A stretch of 64,000 bases of DNA from Flavobacterium sp. WV_118_3 (GTDB lineage: Bacteria; Bacteroidota; Bacteroidia; Flavobacteriales; Flavobacteriaceae), in NCBI RefSeq assembly GCF_039778605.1, contig NZ_CP156060.1:1426001-1490000 (forward strand), given 5' to 3'. Positions 15,380-23,614 of the stretch are shown here, one piece after another. Below the pieces are notes generated by a model. It was not told the origin of the DNA. It made no database searches and saw nothing but the letters and a program-made list of their open reading frames with translations. Every line of letters begins with the position of its first letter. Positions within the stretch are counted from its first letter, which is position 1. The translations under genes and the position numbers were made by a program.

Positions 15380-16351
15380 ATGAGTAAAGGACCAATCAGT
15401 CAGTTTATTGAAAAGTATTATTTACATTTCAACTCTGCGACGGTAGTTGATGCGGCCAAAGCCTACGAAGCACAATTACAGAACGGTGCAAAAATGATGG
15501 TGACATTAGCCGGAGCTATGAGTACAGCAGAATTAGGAAAGATTTTTGCTGAAATGATCCGTCAAGATAAAGTACAAATTATCTCCTGTACAGGAGCTAA
15601 CCTAGAAGAGGATATCATGAACCTTGTGGCTCACTCGCACTACGAGCGTGTTCCAAACTACCGTGATTTAACACCTCAGGAGGAGTGGGATTTATTGGAA
15701 AGAGGTTTGAACCGTGTTACCGATACTTGTATTCCGGAGCACGAAGCATTCCGTCGTCTACAAAAACATATCCACAAAATCTGGAAAGATGCAGAAGATG
15801 CCGGAGAGCGTTATTTCCCGCATGAATTCATGTATAAAATGTTACTTTCAGGATGTCTGGAAGAATATTACGAAATCGACTTAAAAGACAGTTGGATGTA
15901 TGCTGCGGCAGAAAAAAACCTACCTATTGTTGTTCCGGGATGGGAAGACAGTACCATGGGTAATATCTTTGCTTCCTACGTAATTAAAGGCGAATTAAAA
16001 GCAACAACCATGAAATCGGGTATCGAATACATGACGTTCCTTGCCGACTGGTATACTAAAAACAGCGACAAAGGCGTTGGTTTCTTCCAAATTGGTGGTG
16101 GTATTGCCGGTGATTTCCCTATTTGTGTGGTTCCGATGTTGTATCAGGATATGGAAATGCACGATGTACCTTTCTGGAGTTACTTCTGTCAGATCTCTGA
16201 TTCAACCACAAGTTACGGTTCGTATTCCGGAGCGGTTCCAAATGAAAAAATCACTTGGGGTAAACTGGATATCAATACACCGAAATTTGTAATCGAATCG
16301 GATGCAACTATTGTGGCACCGCTTATTTTTGCTTATCTATTGGATATGTAA
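15380..16351 (+). CDS. Deoxyhypusine synthase family protein (polyamine aminobutyl-transfer enzyme)
   Basis: The 323-residue enzyme has the NAD-binding deoxyhypusine synthase fold: LAGAMSTAELGKIFAEMIR, ISCTGANLEEDI, VPGWEDSTMGNIF, GVGFFQIGGG and a C-terminal ESDATIVAPLIFA. The TWGKLD block retains the catalytic lysine (Lys295) that carries the aminobutyl imine in eukaryotic enzymes. Bacteria lack eIF5A, so the acceptor must be another amine; linkage to arginine decarboxylase points to homospermidine-like or agmatine-derived polyamines. The exact product cannot be read from sequence. Confidence 0.88.
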   Translation: MSKGPISQFIEKYYLHFNSATVVDAAKAYEAQLQNGAKMMVTLAGAMSTAELGKIFAEMIRQDKVQIISCTGANLEEDIMNLVAHSHYERVPNYRDLTPQEEWDLLERGLNRVTDTCIPEHEAFRRLQKHIHKIWKDAEDAGERYFPHEFMYKMLLSGCLEEYYEIDLKDSWMYAAAEKNLPIVVPGWEDSTMGNIFASYVIKGELKATTMKSGIEYMTFLADWYTKNSDKGVGFFQIGGGIAGDFPICVVPMLYQDMEMHDVPFWSYFCQISDSTTSYGSYSGAVPNEKITWGKLDINTPKFVIESDATIVAPLIFAYLLDM

Positions 16352-16388
16352 TTTTTAATGTTTGCCCTAAAAAAAACAGGATTTTTTA

Positions 16389-16419
16389 TTTGAAAATACG
16401 TTTTAGGATATTACATTTG
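16389..16419 (+). promoter_or_regulatory. Bacteroidota-type promoter for the acidic-tail protein gene
   Basis: TTTG (16389-16392) and TACATTTG (16412-16419) are separated by 19 bases, matching the -33/-7 consensus of Bacteroidota sigma factor promoters. The start codon lies 30 bases further on. Confidence 0.8.
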
Positions 16420-16448
16420 AAACAACAACAAGCATTAAAAAACAACGA

Positions 16449-16886
16449 ATGAAAAGAGTAATTGTAGATTACGCTAAATTAACAAATGAGATCTTAACTC
16501 TCTTAGTTGAGAAATTTCCCGACGGATACGATGATTCTGATGTTATCCGTTTTAAGAATGCTAAGAATGAAACAGTTGAAGCAGTTGAAGTACGAACTGA
16601 AGATACGATCTACTTAGTAAAAGTAAGTACTAAGCTTGCTGATAGAATTGAAAATTTCGACGATGATGAAGATGATATCGCAGCAGAAGATACATTAGAC
16701 ATCAAAGGACTTGACATCGAAGATGGCGAGGATGACGACGCTAAAAAGTCGAAACCATCCAAACCTAAAAAATCTCAGGATGACGGAGATGAGGATGATG
16801 AAGATGATGAGGACTACGATGACGAGGACGATGATGAAGATCGCGATTATGACGAGGACGACGAAGAAGACGATGACGAAGAGTAA
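16449..16886 (+). CDS. Conserved protein with highly acidic C-terminal tail
   Basis: The first 75 or so residues form a small folded domain (MKRVIVDYAKLTNEILTLLV, then ExVEVRTEDTIYLVKVS). From about residue 68 the chain becomes almost pure Asp/Glu, interrupted by a KKSKPSKPKKS linker. Similar short flavobacterial proteins are sometimes labelled DNA primase, but there is no TOPRIM or zinc motif here and I reject that name. The tail could mimic nucleic acid or bind basic proteins or metal ions; function is unknown. It has its own promoter and a strong terminator. Confidence 0.75.
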   Translation: MKRVIVDYAKLTNEILTLLVEKFPDGYDDSDVIRFKNAKNETVEAVEVRTEDTIYLVKVSTKLADRIENFDDDEDDIAAEDTLDIKGLDIEDGEDDDAKKSKPSKPKKSQDDGDEDDEDDEDYDDEDDDEDRDYDEDDEEDDDEE

Positions 16887-16920
16887 GCCTTTCGGATTAC
16901 AAACAAAAACCCATATAAAA

Positions 16921-16951
16921 AATCCTGATTTATATAAATCAGGATTTTTTT
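16921..16951 (+). terminator. Terminator after the acidic-tail protein gene
   Basis: A 12-base inverted repeat (AATCCTGATTTA / TAAATCAGGATT) with a minimal loop is followed by T7. Confidence 0.9.
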
Positions 16952-17127
16952 ATTTCTACACCAAATCGAGATTCTACAAATCCGGGTATCTCCTCCTTCC
17001 CTATGCCGCTTTAATTAAAAAGCATAGCTAGTACTATCTTTTCGATTTACGTAAGATTAGGTTTAAATAGAAAATAGAATAAAGGAATTGATGCTACCAA
17101 AAAACGTATCAAAGGCAAAACGGATAC

Positions 17128-19155
17128 TTACAACAAACCGTTGTATTTTCGAACAAACCATTCTACCGCAAGGCTTACGATTAAAATGATCAATAAACCT
17201 TTCCAGTCGATTAAAGGCGATTGTGTGATCACGGCTTTTTGTACCGGAACGTAATTTGGATTTTCGGATAAGGCTTTGATTAGCGCCTCTACTTGATTTG
17301 GATAATAGATTTTACCATTTGTATTCGCCGACAATTGGGTTAATCGCGCTACATCCGGATTTACGAATTGTTTTTCAATTTCAAAATCCAGTACTTCAAA
17401 GTTACCGCTATAGGATGTTTTCGACTGATTTTCTTTTACAACAAACCCATACTGCCCCGCTTCAAGTCCGTCGAGGTTTACTTTGTATTCACCACTACCT
17501 TTTAGAAAATCATAGTTTTTAATGGCATTGGTCTTTTTATTTTTTAACTGAACCGTAAGGCGGGCATTTTCGTCGAATTCGTAGTTCTTATTAAAATACT
17601 GTGCTGTAATTTCGATAGTTTCGCCCGAATTATAAAAGCTTTCATGTTGTACTACCAACGATTTTTTTAAGGCATTTGAAGCCAGAAACTGTATTGTTTT
17701 ATCGATAAAAATATCGAATTGCTCGAACGATTTGGTTTTTAGATGACTCTCGACACGCCATTTCCAAATGTTTTCACCAAAAAGATAGGCATTCCGTTTC
17801 GCGCCGTTTTCGGTAAAAACCAATAGCGGATTTCCGGATACAATGTTGCGGATTCGGGATTGCAATAAAACATTCGCATTACCGGTAAGGGTTATCGTAC
17901 CAAATGGATTTTGCAACGGTGGCATTTGTTCAAAACCAATATTATCCAAAGCAAAGGCATTAAATTGCGAATTAAAATCGGCTGAGAAATCTTCTTTCTG
18001 ACTACCCATTCTAAATTGAATTGCCGACTGCGATTGGTTTAACAGATTAAAATCCGTTTGCAATCCGGTGATCGTCCAGGTGTTTAATTGCAGGTTTTTA
18101 TTTAACTCCAACAGTTTTTTAAAATCGGAATTTGGCTGATACAACACCAGAACATTATAATCGTTTAACGAATTGATTTCGTTTGGATTAACGATCGTTA
18201 CTTTACGTTGTTGATTCGATTCGATGGCACGTTTTAAAGCTCCTAAATCGGGATGATTTAAAGACGAAACCAACGCAATTTCCGATCGTTGATCGATAAC
18301 TTCTACCGCAAAGTTCTTAGCATTATTATATTTGTTTTTTTCGTTTTCGGTTGACGTAATGACTGCTTTATACGTCTGTACGCCTACTTTATCTGCATTA
18401 AGCAAAACCGAAACGACCTGTGCTTTTTTAGACGGGCCAAAAGTCACATTTTGTTTGTAAACCGTTCCATTACCCTGTTGAATACTAAAAACGGCATTGA
18501 CATTTTTAGTACCGCTATATTGTAGAAAGACTTCAACCGGGAATTTATTTTTTAGAAATGCATATTTATTGACATTCAGCTGGTTGATTTTCAAATCCAG
18601 GAATGTGGTCGTATCACCTAATACTAACGGAAAAACGGTTGTATTTTGTTGAAAACTGTACACATAATCATTTCCAATCGTCTGATTTCCATCGGTAAGC
18701 AATACTACCGGATAATTCTGATTGCGGTAAAATTGCTTTAAATTTTGAGCTACCAGATCGATATGCGTTTGTTTCCCTTTAAAATCAAGTTGCTTTCCGG
18801 CTGAAAAACCGGCATCGAAGGTATACAATTGTACGTCGTATTTCTCTTTTAAAGCACTGTTCTCTGCTATTTTTTCGGATAGTGATTTGGCCAGATCCTC
18901 CTGCTTCAACTCGCGAATCGATTGGGAATTATCGACAATTACCGGCAAAGGTGTTTTTACATCCTGATAGGTTTTCCGGGAAATAACCGGATTAATCAGC
19001 AATATAAAAATGGACAATAACGTAAAAAAACGTAAAAAAGCCAGAAACAGGTGTATTTTCGACCTGTTCCCGGCTTTGTATAAGTATTGGTAAAACGCTA
19101 AACCAAAAGCAATAATAATAGCTACTATCAGCAATACAATTGTAGATGTTGTCAT
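17128..19155 (-). CDS. VWA-domain membrane protein (Bat/BatA-like)
   Basis: This 675-residue protein has two N-terminal transmembrane helices (about residues 5-25 and 36-55), then a von Willebrand factor A-like domain whose MIDAS motif is readable as DNSQS (residues 75-79) with the second acidic motif in LLTDGNQ. A long Ig-like, beta-rich periplasmic region follows, and one C-terminal helix ends in a short basic tail. The architecture resembles Bacteroidota aerotolerance (Bat)-type or related uncharacterised membrane VWA proteins. It follows fabG on the same strand after a 58-nt gap; the pairing does not reveal a function. Confidence 0.78.
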   Translation of the reverse strand: MTTSTIVLLIVAIIIAFGLAFYQYLYKAGNRSKIHLFLAFLRFFTLLSIFILLINPVISRKTYQDVKTPLPVIVDNSQSIRELKQEDLAKSLSEKIAENSALKEKYDVQLYTFDAGFSAGKQLDFKGKQTHIDLVAQNLKQFYRNQNYPVVLLTDGNQTIGNDYVYSFQQNTTVFPLVLGDTTTFLDLKINQLNVNKYAFLKNKFPVEVFLQYSGTKNVNAVFSIQQGNGTVYKQNVTFGPSKKAQVVSVLLNADKVGVQTYKAVITSTENEKNKYNNAKNFAVEVIDQRSEIALVSSLNHPDLGALKRAIESNQQRKVTIVNPNEINSLNDYNVLVLYQPNSDFKKLLELNKNLQLNTWTITGLQTDFNLLNQSQSAIQFRMGSQKEDFSADFNSQFNAFALDNIGFEQMPPLQNPFGTITLTGNANVLLQSRIRNIVSGNPLLVFTENGAKRNAYLFGENIWKWRVESHLKTKSFEQFDIFIDKTIQFLASNALKKSLVVQHESFYNSGETIEITAQYFNKNYEFDENARLTVQLKNKKTNAIKNYDFLKGSGEYKVNLDGLEAGQYGFVVKENQSKTSYSGNFEVLDFEIEKQFVNPDVARLTQLSANTNGKIYYPNQVEALIKALSENPNYVPVQKAVITQSPLIDWKGLLIILIVSLAVEWFVRKYNGLL

Positions 19156-19213
19156 TATATATTCGCTATTAAACTTTTAATTTTTAAGGTTTTACATTAT
19201 TTTAACTAAATGA

Positions 19214-19960
19214 TTATGTCAACATACCTCCATCAACATTCAACACCTGACCAGTTACGTACGCACTCATGTCAGACGATAAGAAAACGCATGCATTGGC
19301 TACATCTTCCGGCGTTCCGCCTCTTTTCAATGGAATGTTTTCTCTCCATCCTTTTACAACGTCTTCGTTTAATTTAGCCGTCATTTCCGTTTCGATGAAT
19401 CCCGGTGCAATTACGTTACAACGGATATTACGGGAACCTAACTCCAAGGCTACCGATTTTGAGAAACCGATTACACCTGCTTTAGAAGCCGCGTAGTTGG
19501 TTTGTCCAGCATTTCCTTTTACTCCAACCACCGAACTCATATTGATAATAGAACCCGCACGGTTTTTTAGCATAATTCGTTGTACCGCTTTCGTCATGTT
19601 GAAAACCGATTTAAGGTTTACATCGATTACGCTGTCGAAATCCTCTTCCGAAATACGCATTAAAAGGTTGTCTTTTGTAATTCCCGCGTTATTGATCAGA
19701 ATATCTACATTTCCGAATTCTGCAATTACATCATCTACTAATTTCTGAGCTTCATTAAAATCAGCTGCATTCGACTGGTATCCTTTTGCTTTTACACCTA
19801 AAGCCATTAATTCGTTTTCTAAAGCTTTTGCTGCTTCGGCAGAAGCACTATAGGTAAAAGCTACATTAGCACCTTGTTTGGCAAATACTTCGGCAATTCC
19901 TCTTCCGATTCCTCTACTCGCTCCTGTGATGATTGCGGTTTTTCCTTCCAGTAATTTCAT
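19214..19960 (-). CDS. fabG: 3-oxoacyl-[acyl-carrier-protein] reductase
   Basis: FabG reduces beta-ketoacyl-ACP with NADPH in fatty acid elongation. This is a classical short-chain dehydrogenase of 248 residues with the cofactor motif TGASRGIG near residues 12-19, structural NNAG at 90-93, and catalytic residues Asn115, Ser143, Tyr156 and Lys160 (YAASK). The ending GQVLNVDGGM is typical of FabG rather than other reductases of this superfamily. A -7 box lies 35 bases upstream of the ATG. Confidence 0.95.
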   Translation of the reverse strand: MKLLEGKTAIITGASRGIGRGIAEVFAKQGANVAFTYSASAEAAKALENELMALGVKAKGYQSNAADFNEAQKLVDDVIAEFGNVDILINNAGITKDNLLMRISEEDFDSVIDVNLKSVFNMTKAVQRIMLKNRAGSIINMSSVVGVKGNAGQTNYAASKAGVIGFSKSVALELGSRNIRCNVIAPGFIETEMTAKLNEDVVKGWRENIPLKRGGTPEDVANACVFLSSDMSAYVTGQVLNVDGGMLT

Positions 19961-19994
19961 ATTACGATTAAGTTTGTTTATTTGAAATAAGTAA

Positions 19995-20002
19995 CAAATA
20001 TA
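19995..20002 (-). promoter_or_regulatory. -7 element of fabG
   Basis: The minus strand reads TATATTTG, an exact TAnnTTTG match, 35 bases upstream of the fabG ATG. Confidence 0.6.
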
Positions 20003-20034
20003 ACAATTCGGTTTTTAATCTGTCTGTAATACCG

Positions 20035-21357
20035 CTAAACTTTAAAGAATTTATTGGTTAATCGGTCCCAATAACGGCTATAGATCGCTATAAGTGTAAA
20101 CAAAAACAGAAAGACTATATACCAGGTATTCCCGATCAGGTCGAAAAAACCGAGTTTACCACCGGCGAAATTCAACAATAACAATACCTGAGCGCCATAC
20201 GGCAGAATCCCTTGTACGATGCAGGAAAAGATATCGAGTATGGTTGCTGTTTTACGCGGACTCAAATGGTATTCGTCGTTGATTTCTTTAGCGATACTTC
20301 CTGTGATCACTATCGATACCGTATTATTCGCAATGGCCAGATTTACAAAACTCACCAGTGCACCGATTCCCAATTGCGCCGATCGCTTGTTTTTAACCCT
20401 CGATTTGACCGTCTTTAGTACGTAATTGATCCCACCTGCCTGTTCAACCAAGGCTGCCAATCCTCCGGTCAACATCGATAATAAGAAAATATCAGTCATA
20501 CTGGTAAATCCTTCGTATACAATTTTTGTAAAATCCAATACAGCGAAATCATTTCCTACTAATCCAATAATTCCTGCCATCACAATACCGGTTAGCAGCG
20601 TTACAAAAACATTTAATCCCATTATCGCCAAAATAACAACTAATACATACGGTAACAGGTTAATCCATTCGTACGTTCCTTTTTCGATAACCACTGTTGC
20701 CACTTCGCTGTTAAAACCGAAAAACAACAAAAGTAAAATGGTGATCAACGCAGCTGGCAACGCGATAAACAGATTGACTTTGAATTTATCTTTCATTTCA
20801 CAACCTAACGATTGGGTTGCGGCGATGGTCGTATCGGAAATGATCGACAGGTTATCCCCTAACATCGCACCACCTAATAACGATCCGCTAATTAATGGTA
20901 AAGAAGCACCACTTTTATCGGCCAGACTTACCGCAATAGGCCCTAATGCCACTATCGCACCGACCGAAGTTCCGGTTGCCGTAGACAAAAAGGACGCAAT
21001 CAGGAAAATTCCCAACGGAAAATATTCCGAATTAATATGATTGATTCCCAGATTCACAACCGAATCGACACCGCCCATAGCCTTGGTCACACTGCCAAAA
21101 GCCCCGGCCAACAGATAAATAAGACACATGGTCATGATTTTACTGTCGCCACATCCTTTGATCAGAGTATCGACTTTATCCGTAATGGATGGTTTAAATA
21201 AAAGAAAGGCTGTAATGATTCCGGTTAGCACCGCTACCGGCGACGGAAAGGCATAAAAATCGTCCAGCAGTATGCCGGCTCCTAAAAAAGTAAAAATAAA
21301 TACGAATAACGGCAATAACGCTAACGCGCCGCTTTTTGTTTTGTTTTTTTTCATCAT
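20035..21357 (-). CDS. NhaC-family antiporter-like transporter (possibly a MetT-type methionine transporter)
   Basis: This 440-residue, 11-12 helix membrane protein belongs to the NhaC superfamily; conserved blocks include SFLSTATGTSVGAIVALGPIA, GGAMLGDNLSIISDTTIAA and NLAIANNTVSIVITGSIA. Family members are annotated as Na+/H+ antiporters, but one branch (MetT) is a methionine transporter controlled by SAM-sensing RNAs. The leader of this gene carries a SAM-I-like core (21451-21518), so methionine uptake is a reasonable alternative to sodium export. Two ATG codons occur in tandem at the start; either may be used. Confidence 0.85.
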   Translation of the reverse strand: MMKKNKTKSGALALLPLFVFIFTFLGAGILLDDFYAFPSPVAVLTGIITAFLLFKPSITDKVDTLIKGCGDSKIMTMCLIYLLAGAFGSVTKAMGGVDSVVNLGINHINSEYFPLGIFLIASFLSTATGTSVGAIVALGPIAVSLADKSGASLPLISGSLLGGAMLGDNLSIISDTTIAATQSLGCEMKDKFKVNLFIALPAALITILLLLFFGFNSEVATVVIEKGTYEWINLLPYVLVVILAIMGLNVFVTLLTGIVMAGIIGLVGNDFAVLDFTKIVYEGFTSMTDIFLLSMLTGGLAALVEQAGGINYVLKTVKSRVKNKRSAQLGIGALVSFVNLAIANNTVSIVITGSIAKEINDEYHLSPRKTATILDIFSCIVQGILPYGAQVLLLLNFAGGKLGFFDLIGNTWYIVFLFLFTLIAIYSRYWDRLTNKFFKV

Positions 21358-21450
21358 CGATTGCTTAGAAATTAAATAAGCTCACGAGACAAGCAAAACT
21401 GGATCAGAAAAGTGTGTGTGAAAAATAACAACATTTTTTCCAACAGAATT

Positions 21451-21518
21451 GGCTTATCGTTTTAGCACCTTGCTTGTTGTTGCAGGTTGCTATCTCTTTA
21501 TGAGATTCGTGATAACTG
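21451..21518 (-). promoter_or_regulatory. Compact SAM-I-like candidate riboswitch in the NhaC-family gene leader
   Basis: On the minus strand, TTATC (21515-21511) pairs with GATAA (21458-21454) as P1. Inside it, ATCTC/GAGAT forms a short P2, and AGCAACCTGC ... GCAAGGTGCTAA reproduces the SAM-I P3 and its flanking joining segments almost exactly. The SAM-I kink-turn, pseudoknot loop and P4 are absent. Downstream, TTGCTTGT near the start codon can pair with ACAAGCAA of P3, giving a plausible switching alternative. The -7 box at 21529-21522 would start the RNA right at P1. Confidence 0.55.
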
Positions 21519-21521
21519 ATG

Positions 21522-21529
21522 CAAATATA
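21522..21529 (-). promoter_or_regulatory. -7 element of the NhaC-family gene
   Basis: The minus strand reads TATATTTG, an exact match, placing the transcript start a few bases before the SAM-I-like element and giving a leader of about 160 nt. Confidence 0.65.
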
Positions 21530-21645
21530 AAAGCTTTTTTGCTTAATTATCACATAAAACGCTTTTTTATTAAAAATGAACCATGTAAGGACAATTATTC
21601 AACATTTGACAGCACCTTAATTCTTTTTATACCTGTCTTACACTA

Positions 21646-22167
21646 TTATTGTTTTTTTTCCGCATCAATCGATAGCGAACAAAAACCAAAATACTGGCAA
21701 ATTTGTAGTGCAATATTTGGAACCGTGAGTTGCTCAAGGGTTTCTTTTATTATTTTCAGAAGTTTTTCAATTTCCGTACGCGTGCCTCCAAAAAAATCTT
21801 CGATTCCTTTGATAAATTCAGAAGCCAAAATCAAAGCTGGTATATCTGCAATATCGATGAACCCGGTGTAGGACAATAAGGTATAAAGCAGTATCATTAC
21901 TGCTACTTTACAAATCAGGCATTTATTAAATAGAGGTCGGAATTTTCGAACATTCTCGTTAAAAACTGCAACGAAATCATCATTAAACCGAACTCTTTTT
22001 AAAATCTTTATGTTACAATTATTCATCAAAGAGACGTACGGATTTTCAAAAAAAGAATCCCTGTTTTCAGTGTGATCTAAACTGATTTCCAGTTTTTTCA
22101 TTTCCTCTCGCAGGTTTTCGATTTCGTCGTTCGAAAAAGGCTGAAATGCGTATTGTTGTCCTTCCAT
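21646..22167 (-). CDS. Hypothetical protein with one or two hydrophobic segments
   Basis: I do not recognise this 173-residue protein. The N-terminal third is a charged helix (DEIENLREEMKKLEISLD), the middle contains a cysteine-bearing hydrophobic stretch (CLICKVAVMILLYTLLSY) likely to span the membrane, and the C-terminal part is amphipathic and ends in a polar tail. There is no signal peptide. It is monocistronic, between the divergent Crp/Fnr gene and the NhaC-family leader; nothing in the context suggests a function. Confidence 0.6.
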   Translation of the reverse strand: MEGQQYAFQPFSNDEIENLREEMKKLEISLDHTENRDSFFENPYVSLMNNCNIKILKRVRFNDDFVAVFNENVRKFRPLFNKCLICKVAVMILLYTLLSYTGFIDIADIPALILASEFIKGIEDFFGGTRTEIEKLLKIIKETLEQLTVPNIALQICQYFGFCSLSIDAEKKQ

Positions 22168-22312
22168 ATTGTTATTTTTAGTTCTGTTATCTTTATTCGC
22201 AATATAAATATAGACAATTTGTACTATTTTAATTTTGTTATCAAAAATAATAACCTGATTTACAACACTATAATCACTTTAAAAATAAAACCTCTTACCC
22301 TTTCTATTTTAA

Positions 22313-22320
22313 TATCTTTG
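22313..22320 (+). promoter_or_regulatory. -7 element of the Crp/Fnr gene
   Basis: TATCTTTG matches TAnnTTTG and lies 41 bases upstream of the Crp/Fnr start codon. Confidence 0.55.
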
Positions 22321-22360
22321 ATAACATTCTATTTATGATGATCACACAATTGTTCCCTAT

Positions 22361-22897
22361 ATGAATGCTATCGAAACTTTATATACTTTATTATTAGAAA
22401 ACAAGCTTTGGGAAACCGAAACGATTTTTAAACGAAATGCTTACCTGATAACCGAAGGCTGCCTGGATTCGACTGTTTTCTTTATTGTTGAAGGTAGTGT
22501 TCGGGTATTTACCGTTGATACGGAAGAAGAAAATACCATTCGGTTTGGTTATAAAAATTCGTTTGTTACGGCGATTGACTGTTTTTTTACCGACAAACCT
22601 ACTCAGTTTTATATTCAGGCGCTCAAAAAATGTACGGTTCAAACCATTTCTAAAAAAAGGCTGCTCGCATTTATAGAAAGCGATCTAACGCATTTAAAAT
22701 TATGGAATACAATACTCGGTCAGCTGATACTCCAACAAATGGAACGGGAAAGAGATCTGCTAATGGCTTCGCCTGTCGATCGGTATAAAAGTGTTTTAAA
22801 ACGAAGTCCGCAGGTTTTTCAGGAAATTCCGGATAAATATATCGCTTCCTATCTTCGTATGACAGCCGAAACTTTATCGCGCATTAAAAAGTCTTGA
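22361..22897 (+). CDS. Crp/Fnr-family transcriptional regulator
   Basis: The 178-residue protein has an N-terminal cyclic-nucleotide-binding-like beta barrel (FFIVEGSVRVF near residue 45, then FGYKNSFVTAIDCFF) and a dimerisation helix (LILQQMERERDLL). It ends with a reduced HTH whose recognition helix is YLRMTAETLSRIKK. Fnr-type iron-sulfur cysteines are absent, and this short form is common in Flavobacteriia. It precedes a DinB-family gene by 56 nt on the same strand and may control it or be co-transcribed with it. Confidence 0.88.
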   Translation: MNAIETLYTLLLENKLWETETIFKRNAYLITEGCLDSTVFFIVEGSVRVFTVDTEEENTIRFGYKNSFVTAIDCFFTDKPTQFYIQALKKCTVQTISKKRLLAFIESDLTHLKLWNTILGQLILQQMERERDLLMASPVDRYKSVLKRSPQVFQEIPDKYIASYLRMTAETLSRIKKS

Positions 22898-22953
22898 TTT
22901 GCATCAATTTTTATTCGCCCGTCTTGTTCGAATTTTGTACAAATATTTGAACG

Positions 22954-23508
22954 ATGGAAACAAAACAACTACTGGAGGAATTAACCACAATAACCCGGAA
23001 CAATATTGAAATTGGAAATTCTTTTAAAGCTAATAATCCGAAAACACTCAACTGGCGGCAATCGGAAAAAAGCTGGAGTATTCTGGAATGTCTTGAACAT
23101 CTGAATCGTTATGGCGATTTTTATCTGCCGGAGCTAAATCGTTGTATTGCAAAAGCCCGTTATAAAAAGCCGCAATTGTTTTATAAAACCGGAGTTTTAG
23201 GCGGTTATTTTGCCCGAATGATGAAAGCAGCAAGTCAGACAAAAATTAATTCCTTAAAAAGTTATAATCCAATCGGTAGTCAACTGGATCAAGGTGTTCT
23301 GGATGTTTTTATTACGCAACAGGAAACGTTGTTACTTATTCTTGATCAGGCACAGCAAGTTGATCTGATCAAAAACAAAACCGCTATTAGCCTGAGCAGG
23401 CTTATTCGTTTGCAACTGGGCGATACCCTATCGTTTCTGATTTACCATAACGAACGTCATATCAAACAGGCTTCGAATGTTTTAAAACAGTATTCAACAA
23501 ATATTTAA
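22954..23508 (+). CDS. DinB-family (DinB_2) putative metal-dependent enzyme
   Basis: This 184-residue four-helix-bundle protein has the DinB_2 histidine triad: one histidine in CLEHLNRY (about residue 49) and a HNERHIKQ pair near the C-terminus, expected to bind a divalent metal. Family members include thiol transferases and damage-inducible proteins; the substrate cannot be inferred. It follows the Crp/Fnr regulator closely, a pairing seen for small stress-response units. Confidence 0.85.
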   Translation: METKQLLEELTTITRNNIEIGNSFKANNPKTLNWRQSEKSWSILECLEHLNRYGDFYLPELNRCIAKARYKKPQLFYKTGVLGGYFARMMKAASQTKINSLKSYNPIGSQLDQGVLDVFITQQETLLLILDQAQQVDLIKNKTAISLSRLIRLQLGDTLSFLIYHNERHIKQASNVLKQYSTNI

Positions 23509-23522
23509 TTATTCAATATATA

Positions 23523-23555
23523 ACACCTTACAGGTTTTAGAAACCTGTAAGGTGT
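23523..23555. repeat. Intergenic 33-nt palindromic repeat, copy 5 (variant arm)
   Basis: The copy begins ACACCTTACAGGTTTTAGAA and ends ACCTGTAAGGTGT. Both arms carry compensatory changes (CTTACAGG / CCTGTAAG instead of CTGACAGG / CCTGTCAG), so base pairing is kept while the sequence differs. Confidence 0.8.
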
Positions 23556-23561
23556 GACAAT

Positions 23562-23592
23562 AAAAAAAGGCTATCTACACATAGACAGCCCT
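23562..23592 (-). terminator. Terminator of sucD
   Basis: On the minus strand a GGCTGTCTA / TAGATAGCC stem with one G-U pair is followed by T7, 22 nt after the sucD stop codon. Confidence 0.85.
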
Positions 23593-23614
23593 TTATTTTT
23601 ATAGCGATCGGGAA

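Noticed and set aside
16449..16886. Annotation as DNA primase
   Set aside because: There is no zinc ribbon or TOPRIM motif; the resemblance is only to a label applied to similar acidic proteins.
20426..21040. Long antisense open frame opposite the NhaC-family transporter gene
   Set aside because: It is a shadow of a strongly coding membrane-protein gene; the translated product has no domain, signal or start context.
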